Source of the DNA: Clostridiales bacterium
GTDB lineage: Bacteria; Bacillota; Clostridia; Christensenellales; DTU072
Length of the DNA: 38,483 nucleotides
Reading direction: 5' to 3'
NCBI GenBank assembly: GCA_012841525.1
Contig: DUUO01000081.1
Span: 1-38,483 of the forward strand
In this document: piece by piece, positions 20,264 to 27,535 of the stretch
How positions within the stretch are numbered: the first letter of the stretch is position 1
Layout: each line of letters opens with the position of its first letter
Position numbers and translations under genes: made by a program
Notes under the pieces: model-generated
Told to the model about the DNA's origin: nothing
The model's database searches: none
Seen by the model: the letters and a program-made list of their open reading frames with translations, nothing else

Positions 20264-20698
20264 ATGGATAAAATAATCATATTAATGTTGAGCATTTTAA
20301 TAGTTTTTGTAATCTTTGCAATTATTATTGCAATTGTATATTTTGTGCGTAGAAAAAAGAAACCTAATATTGACAAAATGTTGAGCAAAGCACAATTATT
20401 ACAATTAAATGAGGCTTATCCTAAAAATATAGAGATAGTTGAAGCACCTTATAAAACAAGAAAACAGATGATCCCTTTATCTTTAATTTCAAGATATTAT
20501 ATAGATTCTACTGAAAAGGTTGATATTAATACATTAAAAAATAAAGGTATTATCCCAAACAAAACAAATAAAATCGGAATTTATGGAAATAGCGAAAATC
20601 TTCCACCTTTATTAGTTGAAACAAATTATATAGATTTTTATGCTTTGGATTGCATAGAAAACGCCAAAGGAAAAGTTATTTTGAAAAAGATGCAATAA
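20264..20698 (+). CDS. Membrane-anchored protein with a ribosomal uL15-like C-terminal domain
   Basis: The 144-residue protein starts with one transmembrane helix (about 4-28) and a basic stop-transfer stretch (RRKKK). The soluble part ends in a segment (about 86-142) with the layout of the uL15 C-terminal domain: VDINTLKNKGIIP, then KIGIYG, then a variable strand, then CIENAKGKVILKK. In true uL15 these correspond to the V-N-L-x-x-L-x-x-x-G-I-I stretch, the L-G-x-G strand and the final A-x-x-x-I-E-x-A-G-G-K-V helix and strand. The Gly/Arg-rich rRNA-binding N-terminal half of uL15 is absent, so this is not the ribosomal protein itself. A strong ribosome binding site (GGAGG, near 20250) precedes the ATG. 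It is the last gene of the membrane block. A ligand is not known; a membrane-tethered rRNA- or protein-binding role is speculation. Confidence 0.7.
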   Translation: MDKIIILMLSILIVFVIFAIIIAIVYFVRRKKKPNIDKMLSKAQLLQLNEAYPKNIEIVEAPYKTRKQMIPLSLISRYYIDSTEKVDINTLKNKGIIPNKTNKIGIYGNSENLPPLLVETNYIDFYALDCIENAKGKVILKKMQ

Positions 20699-20719
20699 AA
20701 AAAGCTCTATAAGAGCTTT
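20697..20719 (-). terminator. Terminator of the tRNA operon, also facing the uL15-like gene
   Basis: AAAGCTCT (20701-20708) and AGAGCTTT (20712-20719) form a perfect 8-bp stem with a 3-base loop. On the minus strand it comes right after the tRNA-Leu CCA end and is followed by a long T run (complement of 20697-20703). On the plus strand it overlaps the stop codon (20696-20698) of the uL15-like gene, so it may serve both directions. Confidence 0.85.
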
Positions 20720-20720
20720 T

Positions 20721-20807
20721 TGGTGCCGTTAGCCAGAATCGAACTGGCACGATATTGCTATCGGGGGATTTTAAGTCCCCTGCGTCTGCCTATTCCGCCA
20801 TAACGGC
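20721..20807 (-). tRNA. tRNA-Leu (anticodon UAA)
   Basis: The minus strand gives an 87-base tRNA with the encoded 3' CCA. The acceptor stem is GCCGTTA with TAACGGC, the anticodon arm is GGGGA-CTTAAAA-TCCCC with anticodon TAA, the long class II variable arm is CGATA-GCAA-TATCG, and the T arm has TTCGATT. It reads UUA (and UUG) codons, the common Leu codon in this AT-rich genome. Confidence 0.97.
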
Positions 20808-20813
20808 AATTAA

Positions 20814-20887
20814 TGGAGGCACCACCCAGATTTGAACTGGGGATAAAGGTGTTGCAGACCTCTGCCTTACCACTTGGCTATGGTGCC
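20814..20887 (-). tRNA. tRNA-Cys (anticodon GCA)
   Basis: The minus strand gives a 74-base tRNA with encoded CCA and discriminator base T, as is usual for tRNA-Cys. The acceptor stem is GGCACCA with TGGTGCC, the anticodon loop contains TCTGCAA with anticodon GCA, and the T arm has TTCAAAT. It is co-transcribed with tRNA-Leu 6 bases downstream. Confidence 0.97.
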
Positions 20888-20904
20888 AACTTTTTACAAA
20901 AATT

Positions 20905-20933
20905 AGTATAACATATCAATTAATGCTTGTCTA
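20905..20933 (-). promoter_or_regulatory. Promoter of the tRNA-Cys/tRNA-Leu operon
   Basis: On the minus strand, -35 TAGACA (20928-20933) and -10 TATACT (20905-20910) are separated by 17 bases and lie just upstream of tRNA-Cys. Each box matches the consensus at five of six positions. Confidence 0.8.
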
Positions 20934-21223
20934 TTGAAAAACTTTCATTTTATGTTAGATGTTAAAGATTTTTCAGTAAATGTATAAAAAGAAACGACTT
21001 TTTGTTTTGACAATAAATTAAAATCATAATGCAATTTTGGTTGTAAAAAAGTTAATATTTTAAAGTGTGTTTATTAAATAATAGCGTATAGATTTTTGAA
21101 TAAAACAAGATAAAATATTAATATTTGCAAAATAATACAAATAAGTTATAAATATGCCAATAAGATAGTTTTTAATTTATAAAAAAAGTGAGATGATATA
21201 TAATATTAAAGTAAGAGGAACAT
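20934..21223. other. Divergent intergenic region between the tRNAs and the pseudouridine synthase gene
   Basis: No gene is supported. The plus-strand promoter of the next gene is probably TTTATA (21176-21181), 17 bases, TATAAT (21199-21204). A TTGACA at 21007-21012 has no good -10 at normal spacing. Confidence 0.5.
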
Positions 21224-21925
21224 ATGAAATTTGAAGATATTAATATAATTTATGAAGATAATCACTTATTAGTTGTAGTGAAACCACAAAATTTACCTGT
21301 CTGTCCAGATTCATCAGGTAATAAAAGTCTTTTAGATTTGCTTAAAGAATATATTATTGTTAAAGAAAATAAGCCTGGCGATGCATATTTAGGTTTAGTT
21401 CATAGATTAGATAGACCAACTGGCGGGGTGATGGTTTTTGCAAAAACATCTAAAGCTGCCTCTAGACTTTTTGAAACAATAAAAGAACAAAAATTTGAAA
21501 AGTATTATTTTGCAATTGTAAACGGGGTACCTAAACAAAAAAAAGGCATATTAAAAGATGCACTATATAAAGATATTAATAAAAACCAAGTATACTGTGT
21601 CCCTGTTGCAACTGAAGGTGCAAAATTAGCAACATTAGAATATGAAGTATTAGATAGCATATCAAATTTTTCTCTATTAAAAATTAATCTTATTACTGGC
21701 AGACCACATCAAGCAAGAGTTCAGTTAAAAAAAATGGGAACGCCTATATTTGCGGATGCAAAATATGGAAAAGCTCAAAGGGGAGTGGATTTAGCATTAT
21801 GGGCATATTCTTTAAAATTTCCTCATCCAGTAACTAAAGAAATTATGTATTTTATAGTGTATCCACCTGTAGACAAAATACCATGGCGTATGTTTGATAT
21901 GAATGTACATCTTGCTATAATTTAA
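21224..21925 (+). CDS. RluA-family rRNA/tRNA pseudouridine synthase, no S4 domain
   Basis: Converts specific uridines in rRNA or tRNA to pseudouridine. The catalytic motif HRLDRPTGG (residues 60-68, nucleophile Asp63) is complete, and the later GRPHQARVQLKKMGTPIFAD segment, with its conserved Arg/His, is typical of the RluA/RluC/RluD group. At 233 residues it consists of the catalytic domain only; the N-terminal S4 RNA-binding domain of RluC/RluD is absent, and the protein starts directly at the first strand (IIYEDNHLLVVVKP). The exact target base cannot be assigned. A good ribosome binding site (AGAGGA) precedes the ATG, and a promoter with a perfect TATAAT lies at 21199-21204. Confidence 0.93.
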   Translation: MKFEDINIIYEDNHLLVVVKPQNLPVCPDSSGNKSLLDLLKEYIIVKENKPGDAYLGLVHRLDRPTGGVMVFAKTSKAASRLFETIKEQKFEKYYFAIVNGVPKQKKGILKDALYKDINKNQVYCVPVATEGAKLATLEYEVLDSISNFSLLKINLITGRPHQARVQLKKMGTPIFADAKYGKAQRGVDLALWAYSLKFPHPVTKEIMYFIVYPPVDKIPWRMFDMNVHLAII

Positions 21926-21952
21926 AGATGCGATAAATTTTTAAAAATATTT

Positions 21953-22015
21953 ATTAAATTCAATGTATATGGAGTTTACTTACAAATATTAAATTCAAAT
22001 GTATATGGAGTTTAC
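21953..22015 (+). repeat. Tandem direct repeat, 27 and 28 bases, upstream of nth
   Basis: Copies at 21953-21979 and 21988-22015 share ATTAAATTCAA and TGTATATGGAGTTTAC and differ only by one inserted A. The 35-base period and near identity point to a recent duplication in the leader or promoter region of nth. Confidence 0.85.
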
Positions 22016-22058
22016 ATGCAAATAATGAAAACTTAAAAATAAGATATAGTGTGTCAAG

Positions 22059-22706
22059 ATGAAAAGGGAACAAGCAAAAGAAATATTAAACCGATTAAAG
22101 GAGATGCATCCTAACGCAGGCTGTGAATTGAATTACAATACTCCTTTTGAACTTTTAGTTGCAGTAATATTAAGTGCTCAATGCACAGATATTCGTGTTA
22201 ATCAAATTACAAAAAATTTATTTAAAATTTATAACACGCCAAGCGATTTTGCAAATTTAACTTTAGATGAATTAAAACCACATATTTATAGTTGCGGATT
22301 TTTCAATAACAAAGGTGCAAACATAATAAATGCTTCTAAAATGATAATTGAAAAATTTGATGGTGTTGTTCCTAAAACCATGGAGGAGTTATTAAAATTG
22401 CCTGGTGTTGGAAGAAAAACAGCTTCAGTTATATTGTCTGTTGCTTTTGATGTGCCAGCCATGCCAGTAGATACTCATGTTTTTAGAACATCAAAAAGAA
22501 TAGGGTTTAGCAATGGCAACAATGTTGATGAAGTTGAAAGGGATCTTAAAAAGATATTTTTGAAAGAAGATTGGAATATGGTTCATCATACTTTAATATT
22601 TCATGGAAGGTATATTTGTAAGGCTAGAAATCCTCAATGTGATAAATGCAAACTTAGTGATTTGTGTAAATATCATTTATCTTTAAATAAACAACAAAAA
22701 GTTTAA
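22059..22706 (+). CDS. nth: Endonuclease III, base-excision DNA glycosylase/AP lyase
   Basis: Removes oxidised pyrimidines from DNA and cleaves the resulting abasic site. The 215-residue protein has the helix-hairpin-helix LPGVGRKTA with catalytic Lys120, the conserved VDTHV with catalytic Asp138, and the [4Fe-4S] cluster ligands Cys187, Cys194, Cys197 and Cys203. All of these fall at the same residue numbers as in the E. coli enzyme. The ribosome binding site is poor. The gene ends 22 bases before the Obg start, so it may be co-transcribed with obg. A tandem repeat lies in its upstream region. Confidence 0.98.
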   Translation: MKREQAKEILNRLKEMHPNAGCELNYNTPFELLVAVILSAQCTDIRVNQITKNLFKIYNTPSDFANLTLDELKPHIYSCGFFNNKGANIINASKMIIEKFDGVVPKTMEELLKLPGVGRKTASVILSVAFDVPAMPVDTHVFRTSKRIGFSNGNNVDEVERDLKKIFLKEDWNMVHHTLIFHGRYICKARNPQCDKCKLSDLCKYHLSLNKQQKV

Positions 22707-22728
22707 TAATTTTATATAGGTGTCATTA

Positions 22729-23985
22729 ATGTATATTGATAAAGCAATAATTACTTGTAAAGCAGGAAATGGTGGAGACGGTGCTGTGTCTTGGAGACGT
22801 GAAAAATATGTTCCGCGAGGAGGACCAGATGGTGGAGATGGTGGAAATGGTGGAGATATTTTTTTCGAAGCATGCGAAGGTATGAGCACTTTATATGAAT
22901 TTAAATATAACAAAAAGTTTTTTGCAAAAAACGGTGAAAATGGCAAAGGTTCAAACAAATATGGTAAATCAGGTGAAGATTTAGTAATACGCATTCCCTG
23001 TGGTACCGTTATTAAAGATTATATCAGTGGTAAAATAATTGCTGATATGTTTTATAAAGGTCAAAAAGTTTTAGTTTTGAAAGGTGGAAAAGGAGGTAGA
23101 GGAAATGCAAAATTTGCAACTGCCGTAAGAAAAAGTCCTGCCTTTTCAGAATTAGGTGAAACAACAGAAGTTGTTAAATTGGTGTTAGAATTAAAAACTA
23201 TTGCTGATGTTGGTTTAATTGGCTATCCAAATGTTGGAAAATCCACATTACTTAGCGTTATTTCGCGTGCTAAGCCTGAGATTGCTAATTATCCGTTTAC
23301 AACTTTATCACCAGTACTTGGTGTTGTAAAATATGACCATGAAAATTTTGTTGTTGCAGATATTCCTGGTTTAATTGAAGGTGCATCACAAGGTCAGGGT
23401 TTGGGACATGAATTTTTAAGACATATTGAAAGAGTTAGACTACTTGTTCATGTTATAGATATTAGTGAGCAAGAAGGAAGAAATGCTGTTGATGATTATA
23501 AAGTTATAAGAAACGAGCTTTCTAAATATTCAAAAAAGTTAACGACACTTCCAGAAATTATAGTTTTAAATAAAGCAGATGTTGGCAATTTAGATGAAAA
23601 AATTGAAAATTTCAAAAAACATATTTCAAAAGATGTATATGTGATTTCTGCTATAACAAAGAAGGGAATTAAAGAGCTTGTTGATAAAATGTTTAATGAA
23701 TTATCTAAAATACCACAATCTATGCCTGAAAAATATGAGCCATTTGTTTACGAGCCAAATAAAGGCACTGAGTTTGAAATAGAAAAAGTAGATGATAATT
23801 TTATAATAAAAGGTGGGTTAATTGAAAAACTTGCAAGAAGAGTTGTCCTTACTAACCAAGAAAGTTTTAGGTGGTTTCAAAAAATGCTGAAAACATATGG
23901 AGTAATGGAAAAACTTTATGAAATGGGGATTAAAGATGGTGATACTGTTAGTATTTTAGATCACTCATTTACTTATTATGAGTAG
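22729..23985 (+). CDS. obg: Obg GTPase, ribosome assembly and stress checkpoint
   Basis: An essential GTPase linked to 50S assembly and growth control. The order is: glycine-rich Obg fold (about 1-157, with GGPDGGDGGNGGD), G domain with Walker A GYPNVGKST (165-173), switch NYPFTTLSP, DIPGLIEGASQGQGLG and NKAD, and a C-terminal OCT domain (about 345-418). The ATG at 22729 is chosen over an in-frame GTG at 22720. AGG at 22718-22720 lies 8 bases before the ATG, and Obg proteins normally begin with M-[FY]-[IV]-D, as here (MYIDKAIITC). The next gene, nadD-yqeK, starts 22 bases after the stop. The obg-nadD-yqeK-rsfS order is common in Bacillota. Confidence 0.98.
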   Translation: MYIDKAIITCKAGNGGDGAVSWRREKYVPRGGPDGGDGGNGGDIFFEACEGMSTLYEFKYNKKFFAKNGENGKGSNKYGKSGEDLVIRIPCGTVIKDYISGKIIADMFYKGQKVLVLKGGKGGRGNAKFATAVRKSPAFSELGETTEVVKLVLELKTIADVGLIGYPNVGKSTLLSVISRAKPEIANYPFTTLSPVLGVVKYDHENFVVADIPGLIEGASQGQGLGHEFLRHIERVRLLVHVIDISEQEGRNAVDDYKVIRNELSKYSKKLTTLPEIIVLNKADVGNLDEKIENFKKHISKDVYVISAITKKGIKELVDKMFNELSKIPQSMPEKYEPFVYEPNKGTEFEIEKVDDNFIIKGGLIEKLARRVVLTNQESFRWFQKMLKTYGVMEKLYEMGIKDGDTVSILDHSFTYYE

Positions 23986-24007
23986 TTAATATTTTATAAG
24001 AGGTTTT

Positions 24008-25123
24008 ATGAAAGTAGGCGTTTTTGGTGGTTCTTTTGATCCTTTACACAATGGACACAAGGTTATTATTAACATGGCTATAGAATTGTTAAATTTAGAT
24101 TTAATGGTTCTTGTTCCATCGTTTAATCCACCACATAAAAGCAAAAGTTCGGCTAGTTTTAATGATAGATATGCTATGTTAGTGGAAGAATTTAAGGATA
24201 ACAAAAAGATTAAAGTTGAGCGCATTGAAGAAGAAATGGGTTTAGAATATAGTTATACTTATGTTGTACTTGATATTTTAAAATCTTTTTATGGTGATGA
24301 TCTTTATTATATTATTGGTGCTGATAGTATGATTGATTTTTCAACATGGAAATTTCCACAAATTGTCGCATCACAAGCAACACTTGTAGTCATAAAAAGA
24401 GCGGGATATTTTAATCTTGATGAAGCAATAATGTTTGCCAAGTCCCAATATAATTCAAATGTAATTGAACTTGATATAAAAACTGATGATATTTCAAGTA
24501 GTGTTTTAAGAGGTCAATTGGAGCTTTTTGAGCCAGATGCAAAAAAGTTTATACCTAAAGAAGCATATAGATATATAATAAATAACAATTTATATTCAAA
24601 TTATAAAGAAATTATAGATAAATTAAAGTCAAATCTGTCTCAAAAAACGTTTGAGCATAGTAAAAGAACTACATTATTTGCATTACAATATATTACAAAA
24701 TTAAAAATTCCATTTCATAAAGCCTTTTTAGCGTCATTACTTCACGATTGTGCTAAAGGTATTGAAGGCTCTATTGAAGATATAGAGAAATTAAATACAA
24801 CTAAAGAAGTTTATCACCAATTTTTAGGGGCCACACTTGCTAAGGAGATATATGAAATTGATGATGAAGATATATTAAATGCAATAAAATATCATACAAC
24901 TGGTAGAGAAAATATGTCTTCATTAGAAAAATTAGTATATATAGCAGATAAACTTGAGCCAGGACGTCAATATGAAGGATTAGACGCAATAAGGCAAAGG
25001 CTTAATGAGAATTTTAATTTTGCGTTTAATATGCTTCTCAAGTTTAATTTAGAATATTTAAAGTCGAATAAGGAAAATATCGATAGTAGAACAATATCTA
25101 CATATCTATGGTATAATCAATAA
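24008..25123 (+). CDS. NadD-YqeK fusion: nicotinate-nucleotide adenylyltransferase plus HD-domain hydrolase
   Basis: Two enzymes in one 371-residue chain. Residues 1-198 are NadD, which makes deamido-NAD from nicotinate mononucleotide and ATP: nucleotidyltransferase motif GGSFDPLHNGH (7-17), the IIGADSM strand, the SSSVLRG motif (ISSTxxR class) and the usual end FIPKEAYRYI. Residues about 203-371 are YqeK, an HD-domain protein of the symmetrical Ap4A hydrolase family: His217 (FEHSKR), the metal pair His246-Asp247 in LLHDCAKG, and KYHTTG and YIADKLEPGR further on. In Bacillus the two are separate neighbouring genes. The junction is an unbroken frame with no internal stop or obvious start. The ribosome binding site is AGAGG. 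It is followed by rsfS after 15 bases. Confidence 0.95.
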   Translation: MKVGVFGGSFDPLHNGHKVIINMAIELLNLDLMVLVPSFNPPHKSKSSASFNDRYAMLVEEFKDNKKIKVERIEEEMGLEYSYTYVVLDILKSFYGDDLYYIIGADSMIDFSTWKFPQIVASQATLVVIKRAGYFNLDEAIMFAKSQYNSNVIELDIKTDDISSSVLRGQLELFEPDAKKFIPKEAYRYIINNNLYSNYKEIIDKLKSNLSQKTFEHSKRTTLFALQYITKLKIPFHKAFLASLLHDCAKGIEGSIEDIEKLNTTKEVYHQFLGATLAKEIYEIDDEDILNAIKYHTTGRENMSSLEKLVYIADKLEPGRQYEGLDAIRQRLNENFNFAFNMLLKFNLEYLKSNKENIDSRTISTYLWYNQ

Positions 25124-25138
25124 ATAAAGGAGTTTAAT

Positions 25139-25462
25139 ATGGATCCAAATGTTTTAAAAGATGAAATAGTAAAAATATTAGAAAATAAAAATGGTGGCGA
25201 TATTTCTGTTATTGATTTAGCAAATAAAAGTGGAATTGCAGATTTTTTCGTTATTGCAACGGGCAAAAATCCTTCGCATGTAAAAGCATTAGCAGAAGCA
25301 ATTGAAGATAAATTAGCAGAATTGAACATTGATTTGATACGGTCGGAAGGCAAAAATGATGCAAGATGGATCGTTCTAGATTACAGTTATGTTATCGTAC
25401 ATATTTTTAATGCAGAAACAAGAGATTTTTATTGTTTAGAAACATTATGGAAAGAGAGATAA
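25139..25462 (+). CDS. rsfS: Ribosomal silencing factor RsfS (Iojap/YbeB)
   Basis: Binds ribosomal protein uL14 and blocks joining of the 50S and 30S subunits when nutrients are scarce. At 107 residues it is of normal family length, with the characteristic core ADFFVIATGKNPSHVKALA (about 33-51), the EG...ARWIVLDY strand and VIVHIFNAETRDFYCLETLW. The ATG at 25139 has AAGGAG 8 to 9 bases upstream. Its last codons overlap the start of tsaE by 16 bases. Confidence 0.97.
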   Translation: MDPNVLKDEIVKILENKNGGDISVIDLANKSGIADFFVIATGKNPSHVKALAEAIEDKLAELNIDLIRSEGKNDARWIVLDYSYVIVHIFNAETRDFYCLETLWKER

Positions 25463-25869
25463 TACGCAAAATTTCAGAAAATGAGGCAGATACCATTAAT
25501 TTTGGATTAGAATTTGCTAAAATTTTAACTCAAGGCGATATTGTAATTTTAAATGGTGACCTAGGTGCAGGGAAAACTACTTTTGTTAAAGGTTTAGCAA
25601 AAGGCTTAGGCGTTGATTCACATATTAAAAGTCCCACCTTTGTTTTAATAAAAGAATATCAAGGCTCCACAAGGCTGATACATGTGGACACATATAGGCT
25701 TGATGAGGTCGATGTTGAAGAAATTGGCTTAGAAGACTATATTGATGGGAAAAATATTATTATTATAGAGTGGAATAAGTTTAATTTATTTAATGAAAAC
25801 GCAAATTATAAAATTGACATTAAATATATTTCCGAAAATAAAAGAGAAATTATAGTATACAAAAAATAA
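25447..25869 (+). CDS. tsaE: TsaE, ATPase of tRNA t6A synthesis
   Basis: The P-loop ATPase that works with TsaB and TsaD to make N6-threonylcarbamoyladenosine at position 37 of ANN-reading tRNAs. The 140-residue form begins at ATG 25447, inside the end of rsfS. An in-frame TTG at 25432 would add five residues but is less likely. Walker A is GDLGAGKTT (37-45). The switch-like IKSPTFVLIKEY, the HVDTYRL motif and IIIIEWNKF (the E-W signature) are all present. The protein is about the family's usual size. The 16-base overlap with rsfS suggests translational coupling. Confidence 0.96.
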   Translation: MEREIIRKISENEADTINFGLEFAKILTQGDIVILNGDLGAGKTTFVKGLAKGLGVDSHIKSPTFVLIKEYQGSTRLIHVDTYRLDEVDVEEIGLEDYIDGKNIIIIEWNKFNLFNENANYKIDIKYISENKREIIVYKK

Positions 25870-25892
25870 AACATATTAAATAGGAAAAAGAA

Positions 25893-26450
25893 ATGAATAC
25901 GCTGTTTATTGATACTTCTAGTGATAATTTGCTATTAGCAGTCTCAAATGGAGAGGCTGTTTTTGAGAAAAAAATAAATAATGTAAAAAGACACTCTAAA
26001 ATCATTTTAAATAAAATAGAAGAACTTTTATCTAGCAATTTTATGAAAATCACTGATATTAATCTAATTTTAGTGGTCGTAGGCCCTGGTTCTTTTACAG
26101 GAATAAGGATAGGTGTTTCAACTGCAAATGCAATCGCAAAAGCACTTAATATAAAAATAATAGGCCTTACCTCATTAGAACTTATGATGGTTAATGAACC
26201 ATTTGGAGTTGCATTAAAAGATTGCAAAAATAACAATTATTATTTCTATAACAAAGAAAATAACAAATACGGTGTAATTAATATCGAAAATTTTGATTTG
26301 TACAAGCAAAATCAAAAAGTTTTTTTAGAATATAAGCCAATTAAAGATATTTTTTCATATGTTTTTGAAAATAAAGATATTTTTGATTTAAAAAACACAG
26401 TAACACCATTTTATATAAAAACATCTTCTGCAAAAAAAAGACAATCATAA
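25893..26450 (+). CDS. tsaB: TsaB, scaffold subunit of tRNA t6A synthesis
   Basis: An actin/Hsp70-fold (ASKHA) protein without activity of its own; it forms a dimer with the catalytic TsaD and recruits TsaE. The N-terminal strand motif MNTLFIDTSSDNLLLAV, the RHSKIILNKIEELL helix and the hallmark VVGPGSFTGIRIGVSTANAIA (about 64-84) are clear. At 185 residues the C-terminal half is shorter and less conserved than in E. coli TsaB (about 230), as in many Bacillota. It follows tsaE by 23 bases and precedes rimI by 7. TsaD, the catalytic partner, is not in this window. Confidence 0.94.
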   Translation: MNTLFIDTSSDNLLLAVSNGEAVFEKKINNVKRHSKIILNKIEELLSSNFMKITDINLILVVVGPGSFTGIRIGVSTANAIAKALNIKIIGLTSLELMMVNEPFGVALKDCKNNNYYFYNKENNKYGVINIENFDLYKQNQKVFLEYKPIKDIFSYVFENKDIFDLKNTVTPFYIKTSSAKKRQS

Positions 26451-26457
26451 AGGTTTT

Positions 26458-26892
26458 ATGAATATAATAAAATTAAACATCAATCATATCGATTTTCTGT
26501 TAGATTTAGAAAATAAGTGTTTTCATATAGATTCATGGAATTTTAAAATGCTAGAAACTGAATTATTGAATGAAAAAAATATTAATATTGGATATTTGGA
26601 AAATGGGAAACTAGTAGGGTATTTGATAACATTGAATTTAGGAGATGAAGTTGAAGTTTTAAGAATTGGAGTTCATCCAAATTTTCGGAACAGGGGTATT
26701 GCAAAAAATTTATTTAACTCATTTTTTGATATTTTAAAAACACAACAAATTAAAAAAGTTTTTTTAGAGGTTTCTGAAAATAATAAATTTGCTAAATTTT
26801 TATATGAATCTTTGGGATTTAAAAAATTATATACTAGAAAAAATTATTATGAAAACGGACTTTCTGCCGATATATACGGTTTAGAAATATAA
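26458..26892 (+). CDS. rimI: RimI-like GNAT N-acetyltransferase
   Basis: A GNAT-fold acetyltransferase of 144 residues. In well-studied bacteria RimI acetylates the N-terminus of ribosomal protein bS18. The acetyl-CoA binding motif A is seen as VLRIGVHPNFRNRGIAKNLF (about 64-83), with the R-N-R-G-I-A core. It is followed by VFLEVSENNKFAKFLYESLGF, the family's usual second motif with Asn and Tyr. The placement after tsaE-tsaB is standard for rimI in Bacillota. The exact substrate is inferred from family and context. It is the last gene of the run that began at nth/obg; the next 640 bases are non-coding. Confidence 0.9.
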   Translation: MNIIKLNINHIDFLLDLENKCFHIDSWNFKMLETELLNEKNINIGYLENGKLVGYLITLNLGDEVEVLRIGVHPNFRNRGIAKNLFNSFFDILKTQQIKKVFLEVSENNKFAKFLYESLGFKKLYTRKNYYENGLSADIYGLEI

Positions 26893-27535
26893 GCGTATTT
26901 TTATTTAATTAGTAGATTTATCTCTTTTTAATAGGGGGTTTATTTCTTCTTTATTATTGGTTTTTATCTATTTTTGATGTTTTTTCAAGATTTTAATTTT
27001 TTAGCATTAAATTTATTACAAATTAATGTTAAAAATATAATATAAGTGAATAAATGCGATTATATGCGGTAATTTCAAGAAAAAATTTTTATTGTTATAC
27101 TCGATTTTTTATTAAAGCATGTGATAGTTACAAAAAACGCTATAAAATAGAAGTAAATTAAGAGTGTTTTAAATAATTAATTTAGCAATCTGAAAAAATG
27201 CAACCCTCTATATTTTTTAATTTTTGCTTATATTTTATTAATGTTTTTTTAATAAAAAATAATGAACTTTGTTGTCTTTTTTTGATTTAATATATCAATT
27301 AATCAACTTAAAAATTCTCAGTTAATCAATTTAAAAATTCATAAATTTATTTATAATTGTAAATGTTACATAGACAGATATTGCAAAAAGTTATCTTTAG
27401 TTCTTAATTGATTTTTCTTATATTAATTATTTTATTTTGTTTTTAATTTATGTCTATATTTATACATTTATATTTGTTAATTCATGTTTAATATGTTAGT
27501 ATGAGTTAGATAAATTAATGGAGGTAATATTTTTT
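26893..27535. other. Long AT-rich non-coding region between rimI and tig
   Basis: No open frame with a plausible start was found on either strand. It contains a direct repeat of 19 bases (27299-27317 and 27322-27340, one mismatch, period 23) and several T-rich runs. The tig promoter should lie near the right end; TTGTTA (27474-27479), 17 bases, TAGTAT (27497-27502) is a weak candidate. No known RNA family was recognised. Confidence 0.55.
27299..27340. repeat. Direct repeat of 19 bases, two copies
   Basis: TTAATCAACTTAAAAATTC (27299-27317) and TTAATCAATTTAAAAATTC (27322-27340) differ at one base. Function unknown. Confidence 0.7.

Noticed and set aside
22720..22728. GTG start for obg
   Set aside because: The AGG that serves the ATG at 22729 overlaps this GTG, and Obg proteins begin at the later Met.
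22683..22994. Minus-strand open frame opposite obg
   Set aside because: Pro/Ser-rich mirror of the glycine-rich Obg domain; no independent support.
25432..25446. TTG start for tsaE
   Set aside because: Adds five unconserved residues; the ATG at 25447 is the better start.
27518..27535. ATG at 27518 as start of tig
   Set aside because: It overlaps the GGAGG ribosome binding site of the ATG at 27536, and the family starts at the later Met.
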